Assembly: GCA_019634975.1 (NCBI GenBank)
Contig: JAHCAI010000007.1
Location: 62,001 to 126,000 of the forward strand
Direction: 5' to 3'
Length of the DNA: 64,000 nucleotides
Source of the DNA: Burkholderiales bacterium
GTDB taxonomy: Bacteria; Pseudomonadota; Gammaproteobacteria; Burkholderiales; SG8-41
A program made the translations under genes and the position numbers. Under the pieces are notes generated by a model. It was given only the letters and a program-made list of their open reading frames with translations. It had not been told where the DNA came from and did no database searches. Below, piece by piece: positions 51,304 to 58,706 of the stretch; the stretch's first letter is position 1, and the number at the start of each line of letters is the position of its first letter.

Positions 51304-52555
51304 TCACGCCCAGCTGACCATCCCCGGCGGCGTCAATTCCCCCGTGCGCGCCTTCAAGTCCGTCGGCGGCACGCCGCTGTTTTTCCAGCGCGGCAAGGGC
51401 GCGCTGGTCTGGGATGCCGACGGCAACAGCTACATCGACTATGTCGGTTCCTGGGGCCCGCTGATCTGCGGCCATGCGCATCCCGACGTGGTCAAGGCCG
51501 TGCAGCAGGCCGCCGAACGGGGACTGTCCTTCGGTGCGCCGACCGAAGCCGAGGTCGACATGGCCGACGTGCTGCGCCGGCTGATGCCCTCGCTGGAACA
51601 GGTGCGCCTGGTCAGCTCCGGCACCGAAGCCACGATGAGCGCGATCCGGCTGGCCCGCGGCTTCACCGGGCGCAGCAAGATCATCAAGTTCGAAGGCTGC
51701 TACCACGGCCATGCCGACGCGCTGCTGGTCAAGGCCGGCTCCGGCGCGCTCACCTTCGGCCAGCCCTCCTCGGCTGGCGTGCCGGCGGAAACCGCCGCCC
51801 ACACGCTGGTGCTGGACTACAACGACCCCGCAGGCCTGGAAGCGGCCTTTGCGCGCGAAGGCGGTGAAATTGCCGCAGTGATCGTCGAACCGGTGGCCGG
51901 CAACATGAACCTGGTGCCGCCGCGGCCCGGTTTTCTCGAACTGCTGCGCGAACTCTGCACCCGGCACGGGGCGGTGCTGATATTCGACGAGGTGATGACC
52001 GGCTTCCGCGTCGCGCTGGGCGGAGCCCAGGCGCTGTACGGCATCAGGCCCGACCTCACGACACTGGGCAAGGTCATCGGCGGCGGCCTGCCGGTGGGTG
52101 CCTTCGGCGGGCGTCGCGACATCATGCAGTGTCTCGCGCCGGTGGGCCCGGTGTACCAGGCCGGCACACTCTCCGGCAACCCGGTGGCGGTCGCCGCCGG
52201 CCTCACCACGCTGCAGCTGATCCAGGCGCCGGGCTTCCACGACCGGCTGGCGGCAACCGCGCACCGATTGTGCAGCGGACTGGCCGAAGCGGCCCAGGCC
52301 CGCCGGATCCCTTTCTCCGCGCGCAACGTCGGCGGCATGTTCGGGCTGTTTTTCCGCGAAACACCGCCAGCGACCTATGCCGAGGTGATGCAGTGTGACA
52401 AGGACGCCTTCAACCGCTTCTTCCACGCCATGCTCGCCGAGGGCATCTATCTCGCGCCCTCCGCCTACGAGGCCGGCTTCGTCTCCGCGGCCCACGGTGC
52501 CGCCGAAATCGACCGCACCCTGAAAGCCGCAGCACAGGTTTTTGCTGCACTTTAA
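51278..52555 (+). CDS. hemL: glutamate-1-semialdehyde 2,1-aminomutase
   Basis: A 425-residue class III PLP enzyme that makes 5-aminolevulinate for haem. It has [81 protein letters not shown] and the PLP lysine in [20 protein letters not shown]. The start at 51278 gives [18 protein letters not shown]; the upstream extension overlaps thiE without homology. An AT-rich dispersed motif follows 18 bp after the stop. Confidence 0.97.
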   Translation: MKKSQKLFNHAQLTIPGGVNSPVRAFKSVGGTPLFFQRGKGALVWDADGNSYIDYVGSWGPLICGHAHPDVVKAVQQAAERGLSFGAPTEAEVDMADVLRRLMPSLEQVRLVSSGTEATMSAIRLARGFTGRSKIIKFEGCYHGHADALLVKAGSGALTFGQPSSAGVPAETAAHTLVLDYNDPAGLEAAFAREGGEIAAVIVEPVAGNMNLVPPRPGFLELLRELCTRHGAVLIFDEVMTGFRVALGGAQALYGIRPDLTTLGKVIGGGLPVGAFGGRRDIMQCLAPVGPVYQAGTLSGNPVAVAAGLTTLQLIQAPGFHDRLAATAHRLCSGLAEAAQARRIPFSARNVGGMFGLFFRETPPATYAEVMQCDKDAFNRFFHAMLAEGIYLAPSAYEAGFVSAAHGAAEIDRTLKAAAQVFAAL

Positions 52556-52573
52556 TCTGCAGCAAAATAAAAA

Positions 52574-52597
52574 TATCAATAAAATCAAATACTTATA
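52574..52597 (+). repeat. dispersed AT-rich motif, copy D
   Basis: TATC followed by AATAAAATCAAATACTTATA, a complete 24-base copy. It lies between hemL (stop 52555) and the pseudouridine synthase gene (start 52651), both on the + strand. Confidence 0.88.
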
Positions 52598-52650
52598 AAA
52601 TCACCGATTGCTGCGCCTGTCGAGCTCCTGCAACAAACCGCCGCCCTGCC

Positions 52651-53382
52651 ATGGAAAAGATTCGCCTGTCCAAGCTGATGTCGGAACAGGGCCTGTGCTC
52701 CCGCCGTGAAGCCGACAGCTATATCGAGCGCGGCTGGGTACTGGTCGACGGCGTGCCGGTCACCGAGCTGGGCACCCGCATCCTGCCCACGCAGGCCATC
52801 ACCCTCAGCCCGGCGGCACGGGACCGGCAACAGGCGCGGGTCACGGTCTTGCTGCACAAGCCGGTGGGCTATGTGTCGGGACAGCCCGAAAAAAACTACA
52901 AGCCGGCAATCACCCTGATCAGCGCGGGCAGCCGTTATCGCAATGACCGCAGCCCCCTGCGCTTCAGCCCGCAGCATTTGCGCGGACTCGCGCCCGCCGG
53001 CCGTCTCGACATCGACTCCACCGGCCTGCTGGTACTGACCCAGGACGGGCGCATCGCCAAGCGGCTGATCGGCGAGAACTCGCAGATCGAGAAGGAATAT
53101 CTGGTGCGGGTCAGCGGCCGCCTGAAACCGGAGGGCCTGGCCCTGCTCAACCACGGGCTCAGCCTCGATGGCGAGCGCCTGCGGCCGGCGCAGGTGTCCT
53201 GGCAGAACCGCGACCAGCTGCGCTTTGTGCTGCGCCAGGGCAAGAAGCGCCAGATCCGCCGCATGTGCGAACTGGTGGGCCTCACGGTGACCGGCCTCAA
53301 ACGCGTGCGCATCGGCAAGGTCATGCTCGGCGACCTGCCGGTCGGCGAGTGGCGCTATCTGCGCGAGGACGAGAGCTTCTAG
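52651..53382 (+). CDS. RsuA/RluB/RluF family rRNA pseudouridine synthase
   Basis: A 243-residue enzyme. The N-terminal S4 domain is [33 protein letters not shown]. The catalytic core has [14 protein letters not shown], the catalytic Asp in [21 protein letters not shown], and [10 protein letters not shown] and [30 protein letters not shown]. The insert around [10 protein letters not shown] suggests the RluF branch (23S rRNA), but the target nucleotide is not certain. Its start region has no strong ribosome-binding site. Confidence 0.9.
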   Translation: MEKIRLSKLMSEQGLCSRREADSYIERGWVLVDGVPVTELGTRILPTQAITLSPAARDRQQARVTVLLHKPVGYVSGQPEKNYKPAITLISAGSRYRNDRSPLRFSPQHLRGLAPAGRLDIDSTGLLVLTQDGRIAKRLIGENSQIEKEYLVRVSGRLKPEGLALLNHGLSLDGERLRPAQVSWQNRDQLRFVLRQGKKRQIRRMCELVGLTVTGLKRVRIGKVMLGDLPVGEWRYLREDESF

Positions 53383-53392
53383 AACAGCCGGG

Positions 53393-54322
53393 TCAGCCGG
53401 CGGGCCGCCGCACGAGGGGCTTGGGCGCCGGCGGGCGCGCACTGATGCGCCGCTTCTGCGGCGGCTTCGCGGTATCGGCCACCGACGGCTTCCGGTCATC
53501 GGCCAGCTGCGCCGACAGCCGCGCCAGTTCCTCCTGCAGGGCCGGCGGCCCGCCGAGGACGGTTATGCGCTGGCGCCGCGCCCGGCCGTCGGGCAGTTCA
53601 TGCAGCCGGGTCATGTAGAGCAGCAGGTCTTCCGTGGTGTAGTGCAACTCACCGCCGATGCGCGGAAAATCTTGCGGAACCGCCGGATGCGCCGGTGTTT
53701 TTCCGGGAAACAACAGTTGCATCACCAGCCCCATGCAGCTCAGGCAGATTTCGCGTTCCCGCCGGCCGCTGAAACAGTACGCGGTCTCGTCGTCGACCCA
53801 GAAGGCCAAGCGCTGCCGCAGATGCGCCCGAAGGCCCCGCATCGCGCCTTCATCGGCAAAAGGGCGCAGTCCATACAAATGCTGCACCCGGAACAATCGC
53901 CCGCGCGCATCGACCTGTCCGTCCGCGATGAAATCCACAACCTGCACGCCGAGCTCCGGAAATGCCCAGGCGATGCGCCCGTCAGGCAGCTCGATGCCGA
54001 CCTGGATCTCCTCCTCGCCATCCGGCGCAGTGATGACCCAGTAGTGCACGTAGCCGGCCTGGTCGGCTCCCGGCGCGGTCACCACCGGCAGGGCGCGCAG
54101 GGTTTCCCCGGGCAAAGCCCGCGGCGCTGCTGCGCGCGGCTTGGCGCGGGTCGAAGCCGACATGGCCGGCGTGGTCACCGCCACGGTGCTGCGCGGCAGG
54201 GCAAATGCCGACGGGGATAAGGGCATGAGCAATCCGGCGATGATGAACAGCCATGGCGCGGCAGCCAGACCCGGTGATGATGGCAACAAGAGTGAAGGGA
54301 ATGTGCGAAGGGAAATGCTCAT
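53393..54322 (-). CDS. exported hypothetical protein, paralogue 1 of a tandem pair
   Basis: A 309-residue protein with an N-terminal hydrophobic signal segment (about 24-41). The conserved body has YVHYWVITAPDGEEEIQVGIELPDGRIAWAFPELGVQVVDFIADGQVDARGRLFRVQHLYGLRPF (91-155), cysteines C183, C193 and C196 (C-x9-C-L-S-C-MG), DFPRI, HYTTEDLLLYMTRLHELPD and GGPPALQEELARLS. The C-terminus is a Pro/Arg-rich basic tail. The family is not known to me. The Cys motif could bind a metal or form a redox disulfide in the periplasm. Confidence 0.75.
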   Translation of the reverse strand: MSISLRTFPSLLLPSSPGLAAAPWLFIIAGLLMPLSPSAFALPRSTVAVTTPAMSASTRAKPRAAAPRALPGETLRALPVVTAPGADQAGYVHYWVITAPDGEEEIQVGIELPDGRIAWAFPELGVQVVDFIADGQVDARGRLFRVQHLYGLRPFADEGAMRGLRAHLRQRLAFWVDDETAYCFSGRREREICLSCMGLVMQLLFPGKTPAHPAVPQDFPRIGGELHYTTEDLLLYMTRLHELPDGRARRQRITVLGGPPALQEELARLSAQLADDRKPSVADTAKPPQKRRISARPPAPKPLVRRPAG

Positions 54323-54401
54323 GGTGCGGCTTTAACGCCGCAGTCCCTGATACCGCGTACCGCAGCCTTCAGCTTGCTGCAGATCTTTACCGGGAACGCA
54401 G

Positions 54402-54419
54402 CGTCGCCTGTTGGCGACG
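54402..54419. terminator. short hairpin between the tandem paralogues
   Basis: CGTCGCC / GGCGACG with a TGTT loop (7-bp stem), without a T-run, lies 20 bp after the stop of the upstream paralogue (54439). It may slow polymerase or stabilise mRNA; true termination is unlikely. Confidence 0.35.
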
Positions 54420-54438
54420 GCAGGGGATTGACGGGACT

Positions 54439-55281
54439 TCAGCCGGCACGCCGGACCGCGGATTTCGGACCCGGACGCGGCGGCCGCTTGACGGTCGCTT
54501 TGGCACGGGCCGTCACCGTTGGCACTTCGTCCGCGAGGTAGGGCGACAGCCGTGCCAGCTCCTCCTGCAGGGCCGGCGGGCCGCCCAGCGCGGCGATGCG
54601 CCGCTGGCGCGCCGCCATGTCCGGCAATGCATGCAGACCGGTCAGGTACAGCAGAAGATCCTCGGTGGTGTGATAGTCCGCGCCGGCGATGCGCGGAAAA
54701 TCGCGCGGGAAGTTCGCGTAAGCCGGCGTGCGCCCCGGAAAGAGAACCTGGGACACGAAGCCCATGCAGCTCATGCACAGCTCCGCGGTCACGCCATTCA
54801 GTTCGCAATAGGGCACGCGCTTGCGGACCAGCGCTGTCACCCGCTGCATCAGCGCGCCGCGCAGCGTGCGCATCGCCGCATCGCCGGCATGGGGCCGCAG
54901 CCCGTAAAGATGCTGCACCTTGTAGTACCTGCCGTGGACATCGACTTCGCCGTCAGCGATGAAGGGGGCAAGATGCACCCCCAGGCCCGGAAACGACCAG
55001 GCAATGCGCTGGTCCGGCAATTCGATGCCGACCTGGATTTCCTGTTCGCCGTCAGGCGCGGTGATCAGCCAGAAATGGACAAATCCGGCCTGGCCCTCGC
55101 CGGCCGCCGTGACGACAGGCGCCGTCGCCACCGGTTGCAGCGGGGCCTTGCGTTTCGCGGCCGCCGCATCCGCCCTTTTGTTTGCGGTCGCCGAGGGCTT
55201 CGCCTTGACATCGGTCGCGGCGTGGACGGGCTGCAACGCAGGAACCAGCAGCAGCAGCGTCAACAGGGCAAGTGAGCGCAT
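54439..55281 (-). CDS. exported hypothetical protein, paralogue 2 of a tandem pair
   Basis: A 280-residue protein with a clear signal peptide MRSLALLTLLLLVPALQPVHA-AT and a Lys/Ala-rich linker. The body repeats that of its neighbour: FVHFWLITAPDGEQEIQVGIELPDQRIAWSFPGLGV (68-102), VQHLYGLRPHAGDAAMR, cysteines C159, C169 and C172 (C-x9-C-M-S-C-MG), DFPRI, YHTTEDLLLYLTGLHALPD and GGPPALQEELARLSPYLADE, ending in a basic tail. The ATG at 55281 is chosen for the signal peptide; the upstream frame has none. Function unknown. Confidence 0.75.
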   Translation of the reverse strand: MRSLALLTLLLLVPALQPVHAATDVKAKPSATANKRADAAAAKRKAPLQPVATAPVVTAAGEGQAGFVHFWLITAPDGEQEIQVGIELPDQRIAWSFPGLGVHLAPFIADGEVDVHGRYYKVQHLYGLRPHAGDAAMRTLRGALMQRVTALVRKRVPYCELNGVTAELCMSCMGFVSQVLFPGRTPAYANFPRDFPRIAGADYHTTEDLLLYLTGLHALPDMAARQRRIAALGGPPALQEELARLSPYLADEVPTVTARAKATVKRPPRPGPKSAVRRAG

Positions 55282-55389
55282 GGCGGGGCTTGGGCCAGGA
55301 GCCCGGGACAAAAGTTCCGTCACGCAGGCGTCACGGAGCCGCGGCGATGGAGAATACCCGGCGGCCGGGACTGGCACACGGTCAGTCGT

Positions 55390-56064
55390 CTAGACCCGGC
55401 GCGCAATCAGTTCCGGGATGGCCGCCACGCTCTCCAGCAGATGGCTATGGGGGTGGGGTTGCATCTGGTCACGGCCGTGCGCGCCGGACAGCACACCGAT
55501 GTTCAGCGCCACGCCGGCGTTGTGCCCCGCCTGCAGGTCGAGCACGGTGTCGCCGGCATTGGCCACGCGGTGCACGCTGACGACGCCGGTCGCCTCCATG
55601 CAGCGGAAAATCATGTACGGCGCCGGACGGCCCTGCGCCACCTCGTCGCCGCAGACCACGGCATCGACCACGCCCTCGCGCCAGCGCAGGGCATCGAGCA
55701 GCAGGTCGGTGGTCTCGCGGTCGAAGCCGGTGTTCAGCGCGACCTTCACGCCGCGGCTGCGCAGGGTGTCGATGGCCTCGCGCGCGCCAGGCACCGGCTC
55801 CACGGTGCCGTTGAAGACTTCGGCCAGGTGCTGCACGAAGGTCGCATAGACCTGTTCCGACCTCGCCTGGCGATCCGGGCTCTCCGGAATCAGGTTGAGG
55901 ATCGCCAGCCGTTTGGAGGCGCCGCGCAGGCTGTTGATCGCCTGCGGCGTCACCGCGATGCCATGCGCCGCCAGCGCCGAGGTAAAGGCCTTGGGCACCT
56001 GCCCCGCGTCACGCACGGTCGTGCCGGCCATGTCGCAGACCACCAGTTCGATTTTTTCAGCCAC
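55390..56064 (-). CDS. phosphonatase-like HAD hydrolase
   Basis: A 224-residue HAD-superfamily enzyme. Motif 1 is LVVCDMAGTTVRD (nucleophile Asp11, with the Met-Ala-Gly typical of phosphonatase-like members), motif 2 is LNTGFDRE, then GRPAPYMIFRCME and motif 4 NAGDTVLDLQAGHNAGV. The cap carries LRGASKRLAILNL in place of the Lys of true phosphonoacetaldehyde hydrolase, so the substrate is uncertain. It begins just after the DUF3147 stop, with a 32-bp gap. Confidence 0.82.
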   Translation of the reverse strand: MAEKIELVVCDMAGTTVRDAGQVPKAFTSALAAHGIAVTPQAINSLRGASKRLAILNLIPESPDRQARSEQVYATFVQHLAEVFNGTVEPVPGAREAIDTLRSRGVKVALNTGFDRETTDLLLDALRWREGVVDAVVCGDEVAQGRPAPYMIFRCMEATGVVSVHRVANAGDTVLDLQAGHNAGVALNIGVLSGAHGRDQMQPHPHSHLLESVAAIPELIARRV

Positions 56065-56096
56065 CGCACACTCCCTGTTTCAGATCCATTGAAAAC

Positions 56097-56447
56097 TCAC
56101 AGCAGTTCGATGCCGAAGCGCCGCACCAGCAGCGCGAACAGCCAGAACGAGGTTACCGTGATCAGCACGCAGGCGCCCAGCGTAGCCCAGAACCCCAGCC
56201 GCGGCAGCAGCGCCGGAAACACCAGGAACATCGGCAGCGTCGGAATCACGTACCAGAAGGTGTACCAGGCGTGGTTGGCGATCTTTTCCGGCGGCTGCTG
56301 CTCGACATAAAGCCAGATCAGCGCCAGCACGGTCACCATCGGCAGTGCGGCGACGAGGCCACCCAGCTTGTCGCTGCGCTTGGCGACTTCCGATACCAGC
56401 ACGACCACTGCCGCGGTCAGAAAATACTTGGTGATGATCCAGGCCAT
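56097..56447 (-). CDS. DUF3147 membrane protein
   Basis: A 116-residue protein with four hydrophobic segments. It starts MAWIITKYFLTAAVVVLVSEVAKRSDKLGGLVAALPMVTVLALIWLYVEQQ and ends with a helix LGACVLITVTSFWLFALLVRRFG. GGAGGA lies seven bases before the ATG at 56447, which settles the start. DUF3147 proteins have no known role. The 26-45 block matches both halves of the larger membrane protein at 8521-9312. Confidence 0.82.
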   Translation of the reverse strand: MAWIITKYFLTAAVVVLVSEVAKRSDKLGGLVAALPMVTVLALIWLYVEQQPPEKIANHAWYTFWYVIPTLPMFLVFPALLPRLGFWATLGACVLITVTSFWLFALLVRRFGIELL

Positions 56448-56569
56448 GTCGATATCCTCCTGCGGCATTGTACTGCCCGCTGCGGCGCGCGCCGCTTTCG
56501 CGTCCACACCCTGTTGCGTTGCCGCGGCCGGGGATGTCGCCTACCATCGCCGCAACACAGGAGAAAACC

Positions 56570-57388
56570 ATGCAGGAACTGAAAGGCAAGGTCGCCGTCG
56601 TCACTGGCGCCACCCGCAAACGCGGGCTCGGTCGCGCCATCGCACTGGCGCTTGCCCGCGCCGGCGCGGACGTCGCGGTCACCGGCAGCAGCCGCGGCAA
56701 CGCCAGCCTCACCGCCGACGAACAGCAGGACGGCTGGCGCGGCCTGCCTGATGTCGTCGCCGACATCGAGGCGCTGGGCGTGCGCAGCTGTGGCGCGTAC
56801 ATGGACGTGCGCAAGGCCGAAGACGTGCAGCGCATGGTGCAGGAGGTCGTCGCCAAGCTCGGCCGCATCGACATCCTCATCAACAACGCCACCTATCCCC
56901 GCGCCGCCGACCGCGTGCCGCTGCAGGCGCTTGACGATGAACTGTGGCGCACCATCGTCGACATCAACCTCACCGGCACGATGCTGTGTTCGAAGTACGT
57001 GGCGCGGCAGATGATCGCCCAGGGCGAAGGCGGCAGCATTGTCAGCATTTCCTCGGGCGCCGCGCTGAAGGCGCCGGCCACCTTTTCCGCCTATGCCGCA
57101 TCAAAAGCCGGCATGCACGCGCTGATGGCGGCCCTGGCCGACGAACTCGGTGAACACGGCATCACCGCCAACGTCATCGCACCGGGCTTCCTCGACACCG
57201 CGCGCATTGACACCCTGCGCGACCCGGCGAAATGGGAAAAACGCCTGTCGACGATCCCGATCAAACGTCCGGGGACGGTGGAAGAAGTCGCCGACCTCGT
57301 GCGTTACCTCTGCGGCCCCAGCGCGCGCTGGATCAGCGGCGATGTGCTGCTGATGACCGGCGGCGAAGTGCGGCGCGCGGCGCGTTAA
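56570..57388 (+). CDS. short-chain dehydrogenase/reductase
   Basis: A 272-residue classical SDR. Cofactor motif VTGATRKRGLGRAIALAL (TGxxxxxGxG variant with a basic insert favouring NADP), NNA in ILINNATYPRA, catalytic Ser in IVSISSGAAL, and YAASK (Y-x3-K) in FSAYAASKAGMHALMAALADELGEHGITANVIAPG. Substrate unknown. An AGGAG-type site precedes the ATG at 56570. It converges on the DUF3565 gene, six bases apart. Confidence 0.9.
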   Translation: MQELKGKVAVVTGATRKRGLGRAIALALARAGADVAVTGSSRGNASLTADEQQDGWRGLPDVVADIEALGVRSCGAYMDVRKAEDVQRMVQEVVAKLGRIDILINNATYPRAADRVPLQALDDELWRTIVDINLTGTMLCSKYVARQMIAQGEGGSIVSISSGAALKAPATFSAYAASKAGMHALMAALADELGEHGITANVIAPGFLDTARIDTLRDPAKWEKRLSTIPIKRPGTVEEVADLVRYLCGPSARWISGDVLLMTGGEVRRAAR

Positions 57389-57394
57389 CCGGCT

Positions 57395-57595
57395 TCAGTC
57401 CGGCGGCGCGCCGGTCTCGCATTTGTTGCAGGTCAGCGCATGGCCGATCATGGCCTGGCGGCCTTGCGGCGTGATGACCCAGGGCCGGTTGATCCACGGC
57501 GGGTTGTGGCGCACATGCTGATGGTGGCCGCAGGCGAGTTCGGCGACCCAGTCGCCGGCGGCGTCCTGGTGGAAGCCGGTGATGTTTTGCTTCAA
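57395..57595 (-). CDS. DUF3565 protein
   Basis: A 66-residue protein matching the DUF3565 family over its full length: ITGFHQDAAGDWVAELACGHHQHVRHNPPWINRPWVITPQGRQAMIGHALTCNKCETGAPPD. Cys and His in CGHHQH and CNKC suggest a small zinc site. The start is TTG (57595), an uncommon start that lies two bases after the outer base of the last attC site, with no other in-frame start upstream. It is either a third cassette gene or, more likely from its GC content, the chromosomal gene that borders the array. Confidence 0.85.
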   Translation of the reverse strand: MKQNITGFHQDAAGDWVAELACGHHQHVRHNPPWINRPWVITPQGRQAMIGHALTCNKCETGAPPD

Positions 57596-57597
57596 AA

Positions 57598-57675
57598 GCT
57601 CAACGACTGCGTTGAGCGGGCGCGCCGCTTGCGGCGCGTCCGCTCTCGAACGAACAAGTTAGATTCGGGTTAAAC
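57598..57675 (-). other. attC recombination site 2
   Basis: On the minus strand the site runs from GTTTAAC (57669-57675; an inner ATCTAAC at 57658-57664 is an alternative outer box) to GTTGAGC (57598-57604), matching RYYYAAC and GTTRRRY. The centre folds as two 15-base arms (57614-57628, 57631-57645) with a single mismatch and a TT tip. The site is 78 bases, the same as attC1. Confidence 0.65.
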
Positions 57676-57692
57676 ACACTTACCTGTGCTGA

Positions 57693-58034
57693 TCACGCTG
57701 GATTGGTCCTTCGCTTGAAGAGCATCTCTCGCAAATTCGATTGATTTCTCAAGGCGATCAAGGGATTGGAGTTCGCGCCCTGATATGAGCGATAGAAATC
57801 AACCCCTTTTAAATTAACTGTAAGGTGTCCTTCAAGGGTTTTAATTGCACAAGCGATGTCCCCTCTTTTTAGAACTTTTAGCAACGCGGAGTCTTCCATT
57901 AACTGTGTCGAAAATGCGCCAACATCCAGCGTTGCGCGCATCGGGCCGAACAGGTAATAACGATCTATATATGCCCCAGCCACTCCTCCCATCATCAGGG
58001 CAATGGCAATGCTACTTAGATGCCCAATTTTCAT
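57693..58034 (-). CDS. cassette 2 protein, hypothetical, membrane-anchored or exported
   Basis: A 113-residue protein. A hydrophobic N-terminus (IGHLSSIAIALMMGGVAGAYI, residues 3-23) is followed by a polar domain with FSTQLMEDSALLKVLKRGDIACAIKTLEGHLTVNLKGVDFYRSYQGANSNPL. I recognise no family. The start is the ATG at 58034, with AGGGGA seven bases upstream; a GTG two codons earlier is too close to that site. It has markedly lower GC than the chromosome. It lies between attC1 and attC2 and reads in the cassette direction. Confidence 0.72.
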   Translation of the reverse strand: MKIGHLSSIAIALMMGGVAGAYIDRYYLFGPMRATLDVGAFSTQLMEDSALLKVLKRGDIACAIKTLEGHLTVNLKGVDFYRSYQGANSNPLIALRNQSNLREMLFKRRTNPA

Positions 58035-58051
58035 CACCACTTCCCCTTGGA

Positions 58052-58129
58052 ATCTAACGTTGTGGCTCAGGCACAGTCACCAGCGGGCGAAGCCCGCTGG
58101 TGACTGTGGCCTGCAGCCACGGGTTAGGC
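58052..58129 (-). other. attC recombination site 1
   Basis: On the minus strand the outer boxes are GCCTAAC (58123-58129) and GTTAGAT (58052-58058). Inside them GTGGCT pairs with AGCCAC with unpaired bases, and the centre is a perfect 17-bp stem (58072-58088 with 58092-58108) capped by three bases. This is the canonical attC plan: imperfect outer palindrome, spacer, long variable stem. The stop codon of cassette 1 (TAA) is part of the first box, a common feature of compact cassettes. Confidence 0.9.
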
Positions 58130-58576
58130 GTCACGGTCCACATTCAGTGTGCCTTTCCAGGACCGGATACGAACACGATCATATTGTCCAATTAGATCGT
58201 CGGGCAAAAGCGGTCGTCCGTCCTCGATGGTGCTCCAAGCAACTAATTCGCCTTCCTCCCACCACGAGACCACAGGAATCTTCTCATTGACCAGATCAAC
58301 CACAAAGCGAACCGCAGACTCAGCGCCACCATCGCCGATTTGAGCGCCAAAATGGCCATGGTAATAGTCAAACCCAACAATCATTTCACCATAGGATGTG
58401 GTGACGGAAAGTCCGTTGGCAGCCGATGATCCAGGCGGCGCTTCAACTTCTAGCCGAAGATAGCCCGACCCATCATCGGCTCGCTCAATTTTCGCAAGCC
58501 CTTGCCACTGGGGAAACTGCGCGAATAGATGCTTAGCCACGTCGCGCGAAAAGTCATCAAGGCTTGCCGTGTCCAT
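58124..58576 (-). CDS. cassette 1 protein, hypothetical
   Basis: A 150-residue acidic soluble protein. Notable stretches are LSVTTSYGEMIVGFDYYHGHFGAQIGDGGAESAVRFVVDLVNEKIPVVSWWEEGELVAWSTIEDGRPLLPDD and a C-terminus RVRIRSWKGTLNVDRDA. It is rich in Trp and in Gly-Asp turns and has no signal peptide. I do not recognise a family. The ATG is three bases after the GTTAGGC junction, and the stop lies inside attC1, so nearly the whole cassette is coding. It is the first cassette, next to attI. Confidence 0.8.
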   Translation of the reverse strand: MDTASLDDFSRDVAKHLFAQFPQWQGLAKIERADDGSGYLRLEVEAPPGSSAANGLSVTTSYGEMIVGFDYYHGHFGAQIGDGGAESAVRFVVDLVNEKIPVVSWWEEGELVAWSTIEDGRPLLPDDLIGQYDRVRIRSWKGTLNVDRDA

Positions 58577-58579
58577 GAC

Positions 58580-58640
58580 GCCTAACGTGATTTAGACCGC
58601 AAAACTGCGGCATAACAGCGGGGCTTGCGGTCTAACATTC
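58580..58640 (-). other. attI-like region of the integron
   Basis: GTTAGGC (58580-58586, minus) marks the cassette junction where IntI cuts between G and TT. The upstream 50 bases should contain the attI integrase-binding sites. They hold an 11-bp perfect inverted repeat (TTAGACCGCAA at 58592-58602, TTGCGGTCTAA at 58625-58635), unlike attI1. Its outer boxes are in the reverse order of an attC, so it is not a cassette end. Exact attI limits cannot be read from sequence alone. Confidence 0.6.
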
Positions 58641-58659
58641 CTGCCTCCCGTGCCAGAAC

Positions 58660-58689
58660 TTGCTTTTATTCAAAAGCTTGGCTTAGACT
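58660..58689 (+). promoter_or_regulatory. probable intI promoter
   Basis: TTGCTT (58660-58665), 18 bases, TAGACT (58684-58689). The predicted start point falls within the LexA box and only a few bases before the ATG, so intI mRNA would be nearly leaderless unless another promoter is used. Confidence 0.5.
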
Positions 58690-58690
58690 A

Positions 58691-58706
58691 CTGTATATAT
58701 GTACAG
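58691..58706 (+). promoter_or_regulatory. LexA (SOS) box on the intI start
   Basis: CTG, ten AT-rich alternating bases (TATATATGTA), CAG: the full CTG-N10-CAG LexA consensus, preceded by TA. It covers the region just after the -10 box and includes the intI ATG (58699-58701). LexA control of integron integrases is established for class 1 and Vibrio integrons. Confidence 0.88.

Noticed and set aside
58592..58635. Inverted repeat upstream of intI read as a third attC
   Set aside because: The boxes are in the order GTTRRRY then RYYYAA on both strands, opposite to an attC, and no cassette gene is attached.
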